Positions 1 to 8,576 of a DNA stretch of 64,000 nucleotides are shown here, piece by piece. How positions within the stretch are numbered: the stretch's first letter is position 1; each line of letters begins with the position of its first letter. Location: NCBI RefSeq assembly GCF_025399895.1, contig NZ_JAODUA010000002.1, positions 124,001-188,000 of the forward strand, given 5' to 3'. The notes under the pieces are model-generated. The model searched no databases. It was given only the letters and a program-made list of their open reading frames with translations, and had not been told where the DNA came from. This DNA is from Streptomyces sp. ASQP_92. GTDB lineage: Bacteria > Actinomycetota > Actinomycetes > Streptomycetales > Streptomycetaceae. The position numbers and the translations under genes were made by a program.

Positions 1-210
1 CTGTTTGGCGAGGAAGGTGATGCGCCGCTTCAGCATCACCGGCATCAGGAAGTGGTCGGAGAACGAGAGGTGGTTGCCCGCGACGATCGCCGCGCCCTCC
101 TCGGGAACGTACTCGAGACCCTCCAGCCTCGGCCGGAACAGCACTCTCAACAGGGGCCCCAGAACTGCGTACTTGAGGATGTAGTAGAGCACCCGCGAGC
201 TCCTCACCAT
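1..210 (-). CDS. 1-acylglycerol-3-phosphate acyltransferase family protein, N-terminal part
   Basis: The first 70 residues of a protein that continues beyond the left edge. The visible N-terminus ends in a stretch containing NHLSFSDH, which is the HX4D acyltransferase motif of the PlsC family; His and Asp are the catalytic pair that move an acyl chain onto lysophosphatidate during phospholipid synthesis at the membrane. The region before it (VRSSRVLYYILKYAVLGPLL) is hydrophobic and could be a membrane anchor. The start is the only ATG near the 5' end of the frame. The rest of the protein, including the substrate-binding motifs, is outside the window, so only the family can be called. Confidence 0.85.
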   Translation of the reverse strand, partial: MVRSSRVLYYILKYAVLGPLLRVLFRPRLEGLEYVPEEGAAIVAGNHLSFSDHFLMPVMLKRRITFLAKQ

Positions 211-339
211 GCAGAAGGGTGGCCAGTGTAAAGGGCGGCTCCGGCCTCGGGTAACCATCTCGCCCGGCCCGCCACGGATCGATCATTCGATCATTTGTGT
301 GCGAGTCATTGAGCGAACGAAGCGCGGAGTGTACAAACC

Positions 340-359
340 GTTCACGTCTGCGTGTGAAC
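340..359. promoter_or_regulatory. Inverted repeat upstream of polysaccharide lyase gene
   Basis: GTTCAC, 8 bases, GTGAAC forms a perfect 6-bp dyad about 50 bases before the lyase start. A tandem pair of CGATCATT octamers lies at 280-295. Either could be an operator; no cognate regulator is adjacent, so this is inference from position and symmetry only. Confidence 0.3.
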
Positions 360-409
360 CCTCCGCCTTCCTCATGCCTTTCCCCCTCATCCTCCGGGTT
401 GGAGTCCCC

Positions 410-2830
410 ATGACCACTCCCTGGTCCCGCCGTGGCTTCCTCTGCGCCACGGGCGCGTCCGCCCTCGCACTGGGGATCGCCGCCGCCCCGCCGGCGAGCG
501 CCGCCGACGCCTATGACACGCTGCGCGCCAGATGGCGCACCCTGATCCTCGGGGCGGGGGTGGACCCCGCCGTCGAACCGTTCACGTCCAGGCTCGCCGA
601 CCTCGGCGCCTCGGCCGCGTCCCTGCGGGCCACGATGGCCCCCGCGAGCGGCTCCCTGTGGCCCGACGCCGTGTACGCGGACCCCGAACCGGACACCGAC
701 CAGGAGTCGTTCGGCTACTCGGCCCGGCTGAACGACAGCTGCACCCGGCTGCGCACCATGGCCGAGGCGTACAGCTGGCCGGGCACCGGCCTCACCGGCG
801 ACGGCGCCCTCGCCGCGGCCATCGCCACCGGCCTCGACCACCTCCACGCCGACGTCTACAACGAGAACCGAGCCGCCTACGGCAACTGGTACAACTGGCG
901 GATCGGCGCCCCCCAAGCCCTGCTCGACACGTGCGTCCTGCTGTACGACCACCTGCCCGCGGCCCAACTGGGCGGCATCCTCACGGCGGTCGACCACTTC
1001 GTGCCGGACAGCGCCGTCGCCGTCTACGGCGGCACCAGCACCGGCGCCAATCGCGTCGACCTCTGCCGGGTGCTGGCCCTGCGCGGACTCCTCGGCAAGA
1101 ACTCCGCGAAGCTCTCCCTGGCCAGGAACGCGCTCTCGCCGGTCTTTCCGTATGTGACCGAGGGCGACGGCCTCTACCGCGACGGCTCCTTCGTGCAGCA
1201 CGCCCATGTGCCGTACACCGCCTCCTACGGAACGGTGATGCTCGGCGGCCTCGGCCTGCTGTTCGCGCTGCTCACCGGCTCCGCCTGGGAGGTCTCGGAC
1301 CCCGCCCGGCAGGTCGTCCTCGACGCGGTCGAGAACGCCTGGGCGCCCTTCCTCTACAACGGCCTCGCCCTGGACTGCGTGGCGGGCCGCGCCATCAGCC
1401 GGGGTGTCGCCGCCTCGGACCCCGGGGCCCGCAGGCAGGACGACCATGTGCGCGGCCACGCGATCCTCGCCTCGATCCTGCTGCTCGGGCAGGGCGCCTC
1501 CGCCGCCGAGAACACCCGCTGGCGGGGACTGGTCAAGGGCTGGATGCAACGCGACTACTACAGCCCACCGCTGAGCGACCCCTTCCTCGGCCTGTCAAGT
1601 CTGGCTCTGCTCAAGGGAGTTCAGGACGACCGCACGGTGGCCGCGATCGCCGAACCCGTCGGCCACCGGATCTTCCCCTCCATGGCCCGGGCCACCCACC
1701 GCCGACCCGCCTGGGCGGCCGCCATCAGCATGGCCGACCAGCGGATCACGTACTACGAGACCGGCAACGGCGAGAACCTGCACGGCTGGCACACCGGCTC
1801 CGGAATGCTCTCCTGGTGGGGCGGCGGCTACGCCAACGGACAGTACAGCGACGACTTCTGGCCCACCGTGGACCCCTATCGGCTGCCCGGCACCAGCGTC
1901 TCGCGCAAGGTCCTCGCAGACGCGGCGGGCGGCGACTGGGGCGCGTCCCGCCCGGACGTCCACTGGGTGGGCGGCGCGAGCGACGGGCAACGGGCCACGA
2001 TCGGCCAGTACCTCAAAGGGCTCCAGAGCACCCTGCTCGCCAAGAAGGCCTGGTTCTGCCTCGACGACGCGATCGTGTGCCTGGGCGCGGGCATCACCTG
2101 CCGGGACGGCACGGTGGTCGAGTCGACCGTCGACAACCGCAACCTCGGGCCGAGCGGAAGCGCGGCCCTCACCGTCGACGGCACCGTGCAGCCGCTCACC
2201 CACCCCTGGTCGGCGACCCTGACCGACGTCTCCTGGGTCCACCTCGCGGGTCATGCGGGCTATGTCTTCCCCGGCCGGGCCACGGTACGGGCCCGGCGCG
2301 AGGAGCGCACCGGGCGCTGGAGCGACATCAACAAGGGCGGCTCGACGGCGGCGGCCGGCCGCCACTACCTCACCCTGTGGGCCGACCACGGAACCGATCC
2401 GTCCGGCGCGGGCTACGCCTACCTTCTGATGCCGGGCGCCTCCGCGGCCCAGAGCGCCGCGCGCGCCGCCGACACCGGCTGGCTGACCGTGCTCGCCAAC
2501 ACCGACGACCAGCAGGGCGTACGGGTGCCCTCGCTCGGCTTCACCGGGGCCGCCTTCTGGTTCGGCGGCACGGTCGGCGCGCTCACCGCGAGTGCGCCGT
2601 GCGCGGTGATGATCAGCGAGCGGAGCGACGGCACGGCCGCGATCTGCGTCAGCGATCCCATGCGCGCGCAGACCTCGCTCACCCTCACCTGGAGACGGGC
2701 CGTGGCCTCGGTGATCTCACGGCCGGCCACCGTCACGGGTGTCGGCACCGGCGCGGCCCTGACCCTCACGTTCGGCGACCTCAGCGGCACCGGCGGGGCC
2801 ACCCAGACCACCGTCGTCCGGCTCGGCTGA
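410..2830 (+). CDS. Secreted polysaccharide lyase family 8 (hyaluronate/chondroitin/xanthan lyase type)
   Basis: An 806-residue secreted enzyme expected to cleave uronic-acid polysaccharides by beta-elimination. The N-terminus has a twin-arginine signal (SRRGFLCATGASALALG, then cleavage near ASA-AD), which sets the start at 410 although the frame is open upstream to 209. PL8 landmarks are in order: NWYNWRIGAP near residue 160, a TGANR Asn segment, DGSFVQHAHVPYTASYG near residue 260 carrying the catalytic His and Tyr, and NGENLHGWHTGSGM near residue 450, followed by the beta-sandwich C-terminal part. Length matches the family (about 750-800). It stands alone on the plus strand. The exact substrate (hyaluronan, chondroitin, xanthan) cannot be told from motifs. 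Confidence 0.92.
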   Translation: MTTPWSRRGFLCATGASALALGIAAAPPASAADAYDTLRARWRTLILGAGVDPAVEPFTSRLADLGASAASLRATMAPASGSLWPDAVYADPEPDTDQESFGYSARLNDSCTRLRTMAEAYSWPGTGLTGDGALAAAIATGLDHLHADVYNENRAAYGNWYNWRIGAPQALLDTCVLLYDHLPAAQLGGILTAVDHFVPDSAVAVYGGTSTGANRVDLCRVLALRGLLGKNSAKLSLARNALSPVFPYVTEGDGLYRDGSFVQHAHVPYTASYGTVMLGGLGLLFALLTGSAWEVSDPARQVVLDAVENAWAPFLYNGLALDCVAGRAISRGVAASDPGARRQDDHVRGHAILASILLLGQGASAAENTRWRGLVKGWMQRDYYSPPLSDPFLGLSSLALLKGVQDDRTVAAIAEPVGHRIFPSMARATHRRPAWAAAISMADQRITYYETGNGENLHGWHTGSGMLSWWGGGYANGQYSDDFWPTVDPYRLPGTSVSRKVLADAAGGDWGASRPDVHWVGGASDGQRATIGQYLKGLQSTLLAKKAWFCLDDAIVCLGAGITCRDGTVVESTVDNRNLGPSGSAALTVDGTVQPLTHPWSATLTDVSWVHLAGHAGYVFPGRATVRARREERTGRWSDINKGGSTAAAGRHYLTLWADHGTDPSGAGYAYLLMPGASAAQSAARAADTGWLTVLANTDDQQGVRVPSLGFTGAAFWFGGTVGALTASAPCAVMISERSDGTAAICVSDPMRAQTSLTLTWRRAVASVISRPATVTGVGTGAALTLTFGDLSGTGGATQTTVVRLG

Positions 2831-2844
2831 CCCGCACGGCCGCC

Positions 2845-3006
2845 TCAGGTGCTGCGCGACACCGCGGCCGTCCCGATCGCGGTGAGCCCGAGCACCACCC
2901 AGCCGAACCACAGCCAGCCGCTGCTGCCGAGCGCCACCGTGTACGCCGTGATCACCACCAGCATCACCAGGGTGAGCACCATCATCGACTTCGTCGAACG
3001 GGGCAT
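2845..3006 (-). CDS. Small two-helix membrane protein
   Basis: A 53-residue protein, MPRSTKSMMVLTLVM..., with two hydrophobic segments (about residues 8-23 and 28-45) and little else. The start at 3006 is preferred over an upstream GTG at 3051 because GGGAGGAAGGGG lies just before it at Shine-Dalgarno distance. It follows the CtaG-like gene on the same strand with about 60 bases between, so it may be cotranscribed and connected with the respiratory membrane. No family function is recognised. Confidence 0.65.
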   Translation of the reverse strand: MPRSTKSMMVLTLVMLVVITAYTVALGSSGWLWFGWVVLGLTAIGTAAVSRST

Positions 3007-3070
3007 CGCGGTCCCCTTCCTCCCGGCAGGTGCCGTGAAGGCCATGGTCACCCCGAGAGGGGCCGGCGCG

Positions 3071-4027
3071 CTACTGCCCGCGCGTGTTCAGCGAGGCGAG
3101 ATAGGCGTTGTAGGCCTGAAGTTCCTTGTCGCCGTCGCGCTCGGCGGCCCGGTCGGTGCGGCGCGCGTGCCGCTTCTCGGTGGCGTACCACTGGAAGACC
3201 AGGGCGATCAGGACGAGCACCGAGGGGATCTCGCTGAACGCCCAGGCGATGCCGCCGCCCGCCTGCTGGTCGGCGAGCGCGTCGATGCCGAGCGAGGCCG
3301 GGGGGTTCTTGTACGTGCTGATCATGGGCTCGCTGGCCATCATCAGGGCGATGCCGAAGAAGGCGTGGAAGGGCATCCCGGCGAAGAGCTCCAGCATCCG
3401 CATCACATAGCCGGGCCGGTGCGGCCCCGGGTCCACGCCCATGATCGGCCAGAAGAAGACCAGACCGACCGCGAGGAAGTGGACCATCATCGCGATGTGC
3501 CCGGTCTTGGACTCCATCAGGAAGTCGAACAGCGGCGTGAAATAGAGCCCGTACAGGCTCGCGATGAACAGCGGGATCGTGAACGCGGGGTGCGTGACGA
3601 TCTTCATGTACCGGCTGTGCAGCAGCATCAACAGGACTTCACGCGGGCCCCTGCGGCCGCGCGGGGCGACCGGAAGCGCGCGCAGCGCGAGGGTGACCGG
3701 CGCCCCGAGCAGCAGCAGGATGGGCGACAGCATGCTGATCACCATGTGCTGCACCATGTGCGCGCTGAACATGACCATGCCGTAGTCGTTCAGCTTGGTG
3801 CACATGACGAGGGCGATGGTCAGGACGCCCACGGTCCAGAAGACCATCCGGCCGACCGGCCAGCTGTCGCCGCGCCGCCTCAGCCGGGCCACGCCCCACG
3901 CGTAGAGGGCGAGGCCGAGCAGACAGCCGATGAGGAAGAAGGGGTCCGCCGACCATTCCAGGCCCCGCGCCAGCGTGAACGGCGGCAGGTCCATGTTCAT
4001 GTCCATGCCGTGCCCGCTGTGATCCAT
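3071..4027 (-). CDS. CtaG-like cytochrome c oxidase assembly protein
   Basis: A 318-residue integral membrane protein with about seven hydrophobic segments. The N-terminus is Met/His/Asp rich (MDHSGHGMDMNMDLPPF), suitable for copper contact, and the core AHMVQHMVISMLSPILLLLG is the hallmark of the CtaG/caa3 oxidase assembly family, thought to help insert copper into terminal oxidase in Gram-positive bacteria. Conserved His residues recur in the later helices (MVHFLAVG, MPFHAFFG). The C-terminal tail is charged and cytoplasmic (TEKRHARRTDRAAERDGDKEL). It lies downstream of pfkA but a strong terminator separates them. Confidence 0.88.
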   Translation of the reverse strand: MDHSGHGMDMNMDLPPFTLARGLEWSADPFFLIGCLLGLALYAWGVARLRRRGDSWPVGRMVFWTVGVLTIALVMCTKLNDYGMVMFSAHMVQHMVISMLSPILLLLGAPVTLALRALPVAPRGRRGPREVLLMLLHSRYMKIVTHPAFTIPLFIASLYGLYFTPLFDFLMESKTGHIAMMVHFLAVGLVFFWPIMGVDPGPHRPGYVMRMLELFAGMPFHAFFGIALMMASEPMISTYKNPPASLGIDALADQQAGGGIAWAFSEIPSVLVLIALVFQWYATEKRHARRTDRAAERDGDKELQAYNAYLASLNTRGQ

Positions 4028-4069
4028 CCGCTGACTCCTGATTCGTACCGGTTGTCCCGCACCAGACTA

Positions 4070-4107
4070 GAACCGCCCCCGGCCGATGGTGCGGCCGGGG
4101 GCGGTTC
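4070..4107 (-). terminator. Rho-independent-type hairpin after pfkA
   Basis: A perfect 15-bp stem, GAACCGCCCCCGGCC and its complement, around an 8-base loop, begins 46 bases after the pfkA stop. There is no U-run, as usual in Streptomyces. It should end the pfkA transcript before the CtaG-like gene. Confidence 0.85.
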
Positions 4108-4152
4108 CGTGCGGATCGAACGATCCGGAAAGCGGACGGAGGCGAGCGGTGC

Positions 4153-5178
4153 CTAGAGGACGCACTCCGCTTCGGCGTACCGCTCGGCCGGGACGGTCTT
4201 CAAGGTGGCCGTCGCCTCGGCGAGCGGGACCATCACGATGTCGGTGCCGCGCAGCGCGGTCAGCATCCCGAACTCGCCGCGGTGGGCGGCCTCCACCGCG
4301 TGCCAGCCGAACCGGGTGGCGAGCACACGGTCGTACGCGGTGGGCGTGCCGCCGCGCTGGACGTGCCCGAGGATGACCGGCCGGGCCTCCTTGCCGAGGC
4401 GCTGCTCCAACTCGATGGAGAGCTGCCGGGCGACTCCGGCGAAGCGCTCGTGACCGTAGACATCGGTGCCGCCCACGTCGAACTGCATCGAGCCCTCACG
4501 CGGCTTGGCGCCCTCGGCGACCACCACGATCGCGAACTTCTTGCCCGCCGAGAAGCGTCGGCCGACCAGCTCGGTCAGCTCGCCGATATCGAAGGGACGC
4601 TCGGGCACCACGATGGCGTGGGCGCCGGCCGCCATGCCGGAGTGCAGCGCGATCCAGCCGGTGTGGCGGCCCATGACCTCGACGATCAGCACGCGCTGGT
4701 GCGACTCGGCGGTGGTCTTCAGACGGTCGAGGGCGTCGGTGGCCACGCCCACGGCGGTGTCGAAGCCGAAGGTGACATCGGTCGACGCGATGTCGTTGTC
4801 GATGGTCTTCGGCACGCCGACGATCGGAAGGCCCGCCTCGGACAGCAGGGTCGCGGCCTTCAGGGTGCCCTCGCCGCCGATCGGGATGATCGCGTCGAGG
4901 CCCAGCTCCGCGACATGCCCCTTGGCGCGCTCCACGCCGTCGCGCAGATGCGCGGGCTGGACGCGGGAGGAGCCGAGGATGGTGCCGCCACGGGCCAGGA
5001 TGCCGCCGACCGCGTCGAGGTCGAGCTTGCGGTAGTCGGCTTCGAGCAGGCCCCGCCAGCCGTCGTGGAAGCCGATGACCTCGTCGCCGTGGTCGACGAC
5101 CGCGCGGTGCACGACGGATCGGATGACGGCGTTGAGGCCGGGGCAGTCGCCGCCGGAGGTGAGCACACCAATTCGCAT
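4153..5178 (-). CDS. pfkA: 6-phosphofructokinase
   Basis: A 341-residue glycolytic enzyme that phosphorylates fructose 6-phosphate to the 1,6-bisphosphate. The ATG at 5178 gives the canonical MRIGVLTSGGDCPGLNAV start; upstream frame to 5244 lacks family similarity. GGEGTL near residue 105 and PKTIDND near residue 125 are diagnostic: Gly at the position equivalent to E. coli 104 with Lys at 124 is the combination of actinomycete ATP-dependent enzymes, whereas pyrophosphate users carry Asp at the first site. MGRHTGWIALHSG forms the substrate site. It is a single-gene unit with hairpins on both sides. Confidence 0.95.
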   Translation of the reverse strand: MRIGVLTSGGDCPGLNAVIRSVVHRAVVDHGDEVIGFHDGWRGLLEADYRKLDLDAVGGILARGGTILGSSRVQPAHLRDGVERAKGHVAELGLDAIIPIGGEGTLKAATLLSEAGLPIVGVPKTIDNDIASTDVTFGFDTAVGVATDALDRLKTTAESHQRVLIVEVMGRHTGWIALHSGMAAGAHAIVVPERPFDIGELTELVGRRFSAGKKFAIVVVAEGAKPREGSMQFDVGGTDVYGHERFAGVARQLSIELEQRLGKEARPVILGHVQRGGTPTAYDRVLATRFGWHAVEAAHRGEFGMLTALRGTDIVMVPLAEATATLKTVPAERYAEAECVL

Positions 5179-5235
5179 TGCCCGGAGAACCTTTGCAACG
5201 TGGGCCGACGACCGGACCACGTCGTCCGGTTGGAT

Positions 5236-5267
5236 CCCCGTCACCCTACCGGCGCAAGGTGACGGGG
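5236..5267. terminator. Hairpin between gatD and pfkA
   Basis: CCCCGTCACC and GGTGACGGGG form a perfect 10-bp stem with a 12-base loop, about 90 bases after the gatD stop and 58 bases before the pfkA start. It probably terminates the murT-gatD transcript. Confidence 0.65.
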
Positions 5268-5358
5268 GCCGAATCGGAGGTCCGCCTGATGGACGTCGTA
5301 CGAACCTACGAGCCGTCCGGCGGCCGGGCCGGGAGGGCGCCGGTGCCGGACGCGCGCG

Positions 5359-6087
5359 TCATGCGGGCTGCGTCGCCGACGCGATGCGCTCCGCGCGCAG
5401 CGCCTCGTACCAGCGGTCGTCGGTCGGCGGCAGCGCGTTCACATCGAGGGCCAGCTTCAGGAGCATGTCCGCGATCTGTGGATTGCGGGCGAGGACCGGA
5501 CCGTGCATGTACGTGCCGAACACGGTGTCGTTGTACGCGCCCTCGGTGCCGTCCCCGGTGCCGTTGCCCTTGCCCAGGCGCACCCGGGCGAACGGGCGGG
5601 CGGTGGGACCGAGGTGGGTGATGCCCTGGTGGTTCTCGAAGCCGGTCAGCTGGGGCAGGCCGAGGCGCTCGTCGATGTCTCCGAGCACATCGCCGACGCA
5701 CCGCTCGCCCTCGCCGCGGGTCGAGATCACATCGATCAGGCCGAGGCCCTGCTGGCGCTCGCCGACGTCGTTGATGAACTCGTGGCCGAGGATTTGGTAT
5801 CCGGCGCACACCGAGAAGATGATCGCGCCGTTGGACGCGGCGCGCTCCAGGCCGCCGTCGCGGCGCAGCCGCTCGGCCGCCAGCCGCTGCGGCCGGTCCT
5901 CGCCGCCGCCGATCAGGTAGATGTCACCGGAGGTCGGGATCGGCTGGTCGCTGCGGACGTCGAGCCGGTGCACCTCCAGACCGCGCTGGCGCGCACGGCG
6001 CTCCACGACCAGGGCGTTCCCCTGGTCGCCGTAGGTGCTCAGGAGGTCGGGGTAGACCCACACGAGGCGCAGGCTGTTGTCTGCCAT
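5359..6087 (-). CDS. gatD: Lipid II isoglutaminyl synthase, glutaminase subunit
   Basis: A 242-residue class I glutamine amidotransferase of the CobB/CobQ type. It releases ammonia from glutamine for MurT, which amidates the D-glutamate of the peptidoglycan stem peptide on lipid II. The nucleophile is in FSVCAGYQILGHEF at Cys94, the same position as in characterised GatD proteins, and a His in the YMHGPVLARNP segment near the C-terminus completes the site. It lies 24 bases after murT on the same strand, the standard arrangement of the heterodimer. The gene is expected to be important for cell-wall cross-linking. Confidence 0.95.
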   Translation of the reverse strand: MADNSLRLVWVYPDLLSTYGDQGNALVVERRARQRGLEVHRLDVRSDQPIPTSGDIYLIGGGEDRPQRLAAERLRRDGGLERAASNGAIIFSVCAGYQILGHEFINDVGERQQGLGLIDVISTRGEGERCVGDVLGDIDERLGLPQLTGFENHQGITHLGPTARPFARVRLGKGNGTGDGTEGAYNDTVFGTYMHGPVLARNPQIADMLLKLALDVNALPPTDDRWYEALRAERIASATQPA

Positions 6088-6111
6088 GTCGCTTGCTTGC
6101 TCCTTGCTGAG

Positions 6112-7359
6112 TCAGTTGCCGACGACGCGGCGGACGTCCTGGAACGCGGTGTAGTTGGCGATCAGCTCGATCCGCCCGGGCGGCGCGAGTTGCGTGCACT
6201 CCTCCAGGCTCTCGCAGACCCGGAAGTTCAGGTTCGCGACCTCCAGGCGCACCGCCAGGTCCAGCTTGCGGTCGCCGATCACGAAGAGCGGATGGCCCGC
6301 GAGCCGGGTGTAGTCGACGTCCCACAGCCAGGAGGTGTCCGTGCCGTCCGCGCCACGGGCGTTGACGGACAGGACGACCGGCGTGGGCGGCGGGTCGATG
6401 AGGGAAAACGTTTCGAGCCAGCCCGCCGGGTTCTTCGCGAGCAGCAGCCGCAGCTCCCGGCCCTGGAAGGTGACGACGTCATAGCGGCCGGCCACCGCCT
6501 GCACCTGGTACATGCGTTCCAGGGCGACCTGCGGCGGCACCCCGAACACCGCGGCGACCGCGGCGGAGGTGGCGGCGTTGGCCTTGTTGGCGCGGCCGGG
6601 AAGCTGGAGGTGGATCGGCCAGGCCGAGCCGTGCGGGTCCAGCACGTAGTCGCCGTTGAGGACCCAACTGGGCGCCGGGCGGCGGAAACCGCACTCGCCG
6701 CAGAACCAGTCGTCGCCGGGCCGCTGCATCACACCGCCGCAGGCGGGGCACGACCAGGCGTCGTCCTTCCACTCCTGACCGGCCGCCACCCACACCACGT
6801 TGGGGGAGGAGGACGCGGCCCACACCACCAGCGGGTCGTCCGCGTTGGCGATGACCACGGCCTTCGAGCCGGACAGGCCCTCGCGCCACTTCTCGGCGAG
6901 CATCCGGGTCTCGGCGGCGCGGTCGAGCTGGTCGCGCGAGAGGTTCAGCAGCGCGATCGCCTTCGGCGTCACATCGCGCGCGACACCGGCCAGATACTTC
7001 TCGTCGACCTCGATCACGCCGTACTTGGCGTCCGAACCGCCCGCGAGGGCGGAGGTGATGCCGGCCGGCATGTTCGCGCCGAGCGCGTTCGACACCACGG
7101 GGCCGCTGGCCCCCAGTGCCTCGGCGATCAGCCGGGTCGTGGTCGTCTTGCCGTTCGTCGCCGACACCAGGACGACGTCCAGATGAGTGGCGAGCCGCCC
7201 GAGCAGATCGGGGTCGAGCTTGAGCGCGACGCGCCCGCCGATCACCGATCCACTGCCCCGGCCCGCCGCGCGCGACACCGCCGCGGCGGCCTTGCCCGCG
7301 GTCACCGCCAGCTTGGCTCGCGGTGACAGGGGCCCGGCACCTCCAACGTGTCCTGACAT
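6112..7359 (-). CDS. murT: Lipid II isoglutaminyl synthase, Mur ligase-like subunit
   Basis: A 415-residue ATP-dependent ligase-like protein that partners GatD. The P-loop SATNGKTTTTRLIAEALG lies near residue 65-85. A zinc ribbon interrupts the central domain: CPACGGVMQRPGDDWFCGECG, two CxxC pairs around residue 205-225, a feature that separates MurT from the classical Mur ligases. The C-terminal half keeps the DUF1727 region (VDYTRLAGHPLFVIGDRKLD). It is first in the murT-gatD unit and diverges from def, with about 117 bases of shared promoter region. Confidence 0.95.
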   Translation of the reverse strand: MSGHVGGAGPLSPRAKLAVTAGKAAAAVSRAAGRGSGSVIGGRVALKLDPDLLGRLATHLDVVLVSATNGKTTTTRLIAEALGASGPVVSNALGANMPAGITSALAGGSDAKYGVIEVDEKYLAGVARDVTPKAIALLNLSRDQLDRAAETRMLAEKWREGLSGSKAVVIANADDPLVVWAASSSPNVVWVAAGQEWKDDAWSCPACGGVMQRPGDDWFCGECGFRRPAPSWVLNGDYVLDPHGSAWPIHLQLPGRANKANAATSAAVAAVFGVPPQVALERMYQVQAVAGRYDVVTFQGRELRLLLAKNPAGWLETFSLIDPPPTPVVLSVNARGADGTDTSWLWDVDYTRLAGHPLFVIGDRKLDLAVRLEVANLNFRVCESLEECTQLAPPGRIELIANYTAFQDVRRVVGN

Positions 7360-7476
7360 CGTCCTTGATCCTCCTTGCGCCTGGGTCGGGTGTCAGCCTA
7401 TCGAGATCCGGTCAGCGCCCCGAACCGCGCCACCATCCGAAATGGCCCCGGCCCCTGGGAACGTACTCTTGCGCCC

Positions 7477-8037
7477 ATGCGCCACCGCCCCATTCCCGGC
7501 AGTTCCGGCACCGTACGAGAGATGAGTCTCCTCGGTGACCGCACGCTCCATGCCCCCTGCGAGCCCGTCACGGACTTCGGTCCCGCCCTGCGCCGCCTTG
7601 TCGAGGACATGTTCGCGACGATGTACGCGGCGGACGGGGTCGGCCTGGCGGCCAACCAGATCGGCGTCGCCCAGCGGGTGTTCGTGTACGACTGCCCCGA
7701 CGACGAGGATGTGCGACACCTGGGGTACGTCGTCAACCCCCGCCTCGTGGAGGCGGACGGCGTCGAGGTGCGCGGGCCCGAGGGCTGTCTGTCGCTGCCG
7801 GGGCTGGAGGCGCCGACCTCGCGCTTCGACCGTGCGGTGGTGGAGGGAGTGGACCTTGCGGGCGCGCCCGTGCGCGTCAAGGGTACGGGGTTCTTCGCGC
7901 GCTGCCTCCAGCACGAGTGCGATCACCTCGATGGGGTGGTGTACGCGGACCGGGTGACGGGCTGGGCCAAGTCCCGCCTGCACCGCGCGATCCGCAAGAC
8001 CCCCTGGGGCTCCGCCCCGGCCCCCGTTCGCACCTGA
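7477..8037 (+). CDS. def: Peptide deformylase
   Basis: A 186-residue iron/zinc hydrolase that removes the formyl group from nascent proteins. All three motifs are intact: GVGLAANQIG near residue 54, EGCLSLPG near 104 (metal-binding Cys) and QHECDHLDG near 146 (two metal-binding His and catalytic Glu). The start at 7477 is chosen because similarity begins there; the frame runs open to 7375. The last dozen codons (TPWGSAPAPVRT) are unusual: they are a diverged copy of the 140-bp repeat that follows, including its CTGGGGCTCCGCCCC hairpin and the CCTGAACG that supplies the stop codon. Confidence 0.95.
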   Translation: MRHRPIPGSSGTVREMSLLGDRTLHAPCEPVTDFGPALRRLVEDMFATMYAADGVGLAANQIGVAQRVFVYDCPDDEDVRHLGYVVNPRLVEADGVEVRGPEGCLSLPGLEAPTSRFDRAVVEGVDLAGAPVRVKGTGFFARCLQHECDHLDGVVYADRVTGWAKSRLHRAIRKTPWGSAPAPVRT

Positions 8038-8535
8038 ACGTCGCTCGTCCTCACGCCGGAGCAGCTGAGGGGCGCGGGGAACCGCGCGAGCAACCACGCA
8101 CGGTCCGCGGGCGCCCTGGGGCTCCGCCCCAGACCCCGTATCGCGCCTGAACGGCGCTCGTCCTCAATCGCCGGACGGGCTGAAGGTGCTCCAGCACCGA
8201 GCAGCTGAGGGGCGCGGGGAACTGCGCGAGCAACCACGCACGGTCCGCGGGCGCCCTGGGGCTCCGCCCCAGACCCCGTATCGCGCCTGAACGGCGCTCG
8301 TCCTCAAGCGCCGGACGGGCTGAAGGTGCTCCAGCACCGAGCAGCTAAGGGGCGCGGGGAGCTGCGCGAGCAACCACGCACGGTCCGCGGGCGCCCTGGG
8401 GCTCCGCCCCAGACCCCGTATCGCGCCTGAACGTCGCTCGTCCTCAATCGCCGGACGGGCTGAAGGTGCTCCAGCACCGAGCAGCTGAGGGGCGCGGGGA
8501 ACTGCGCGACCAGCCGTCCACGGTCCGCGGACGAC
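8004..8535. repeat. 140-bp tandem repeat array, about four units
   Basis: The landmark GCAGCT(G/A)AGGGGCGCGGGG recurs at 8061, 8201, 8341 and 8481, exactly 140 bases apart. Three intervals are nearly identical; the last unit is partial and diverges after about 8510. Each full unit contains a CTGGGGC-TCC-GCCCCAG hairpin (8116-8132, 8256-8272, 8396-8412) and most contain a GGTGC-TCCA-GCACC hairpin. A further diverged unit with a 28-base deletion reaches back to 8004, inside def. The array sits between convergent def and a TetR gene and carries no gene. The core is shared with the cluster at 17.5-18.1 kb. Confidence 0.9.
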
Positions 8536-8576
8536 ATGCTCCGCCGGAGGCTTTCGGGAAGGGGCGGGGTGGGGGA

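Noticed and set aside
532..3237. 901-codon frame overlapping the polysaccharide lyase in another frame
   Set aside because: Low-complexity Arg/Pro-rich translation, no motif, and complete overlap with a clear PL8 gene.
8061..8500. CRISPR array
   Set aside because: Intervals are near-identical across the whole 140 bases, with no unique spacers and no cas genes; this is a simple tandem array.
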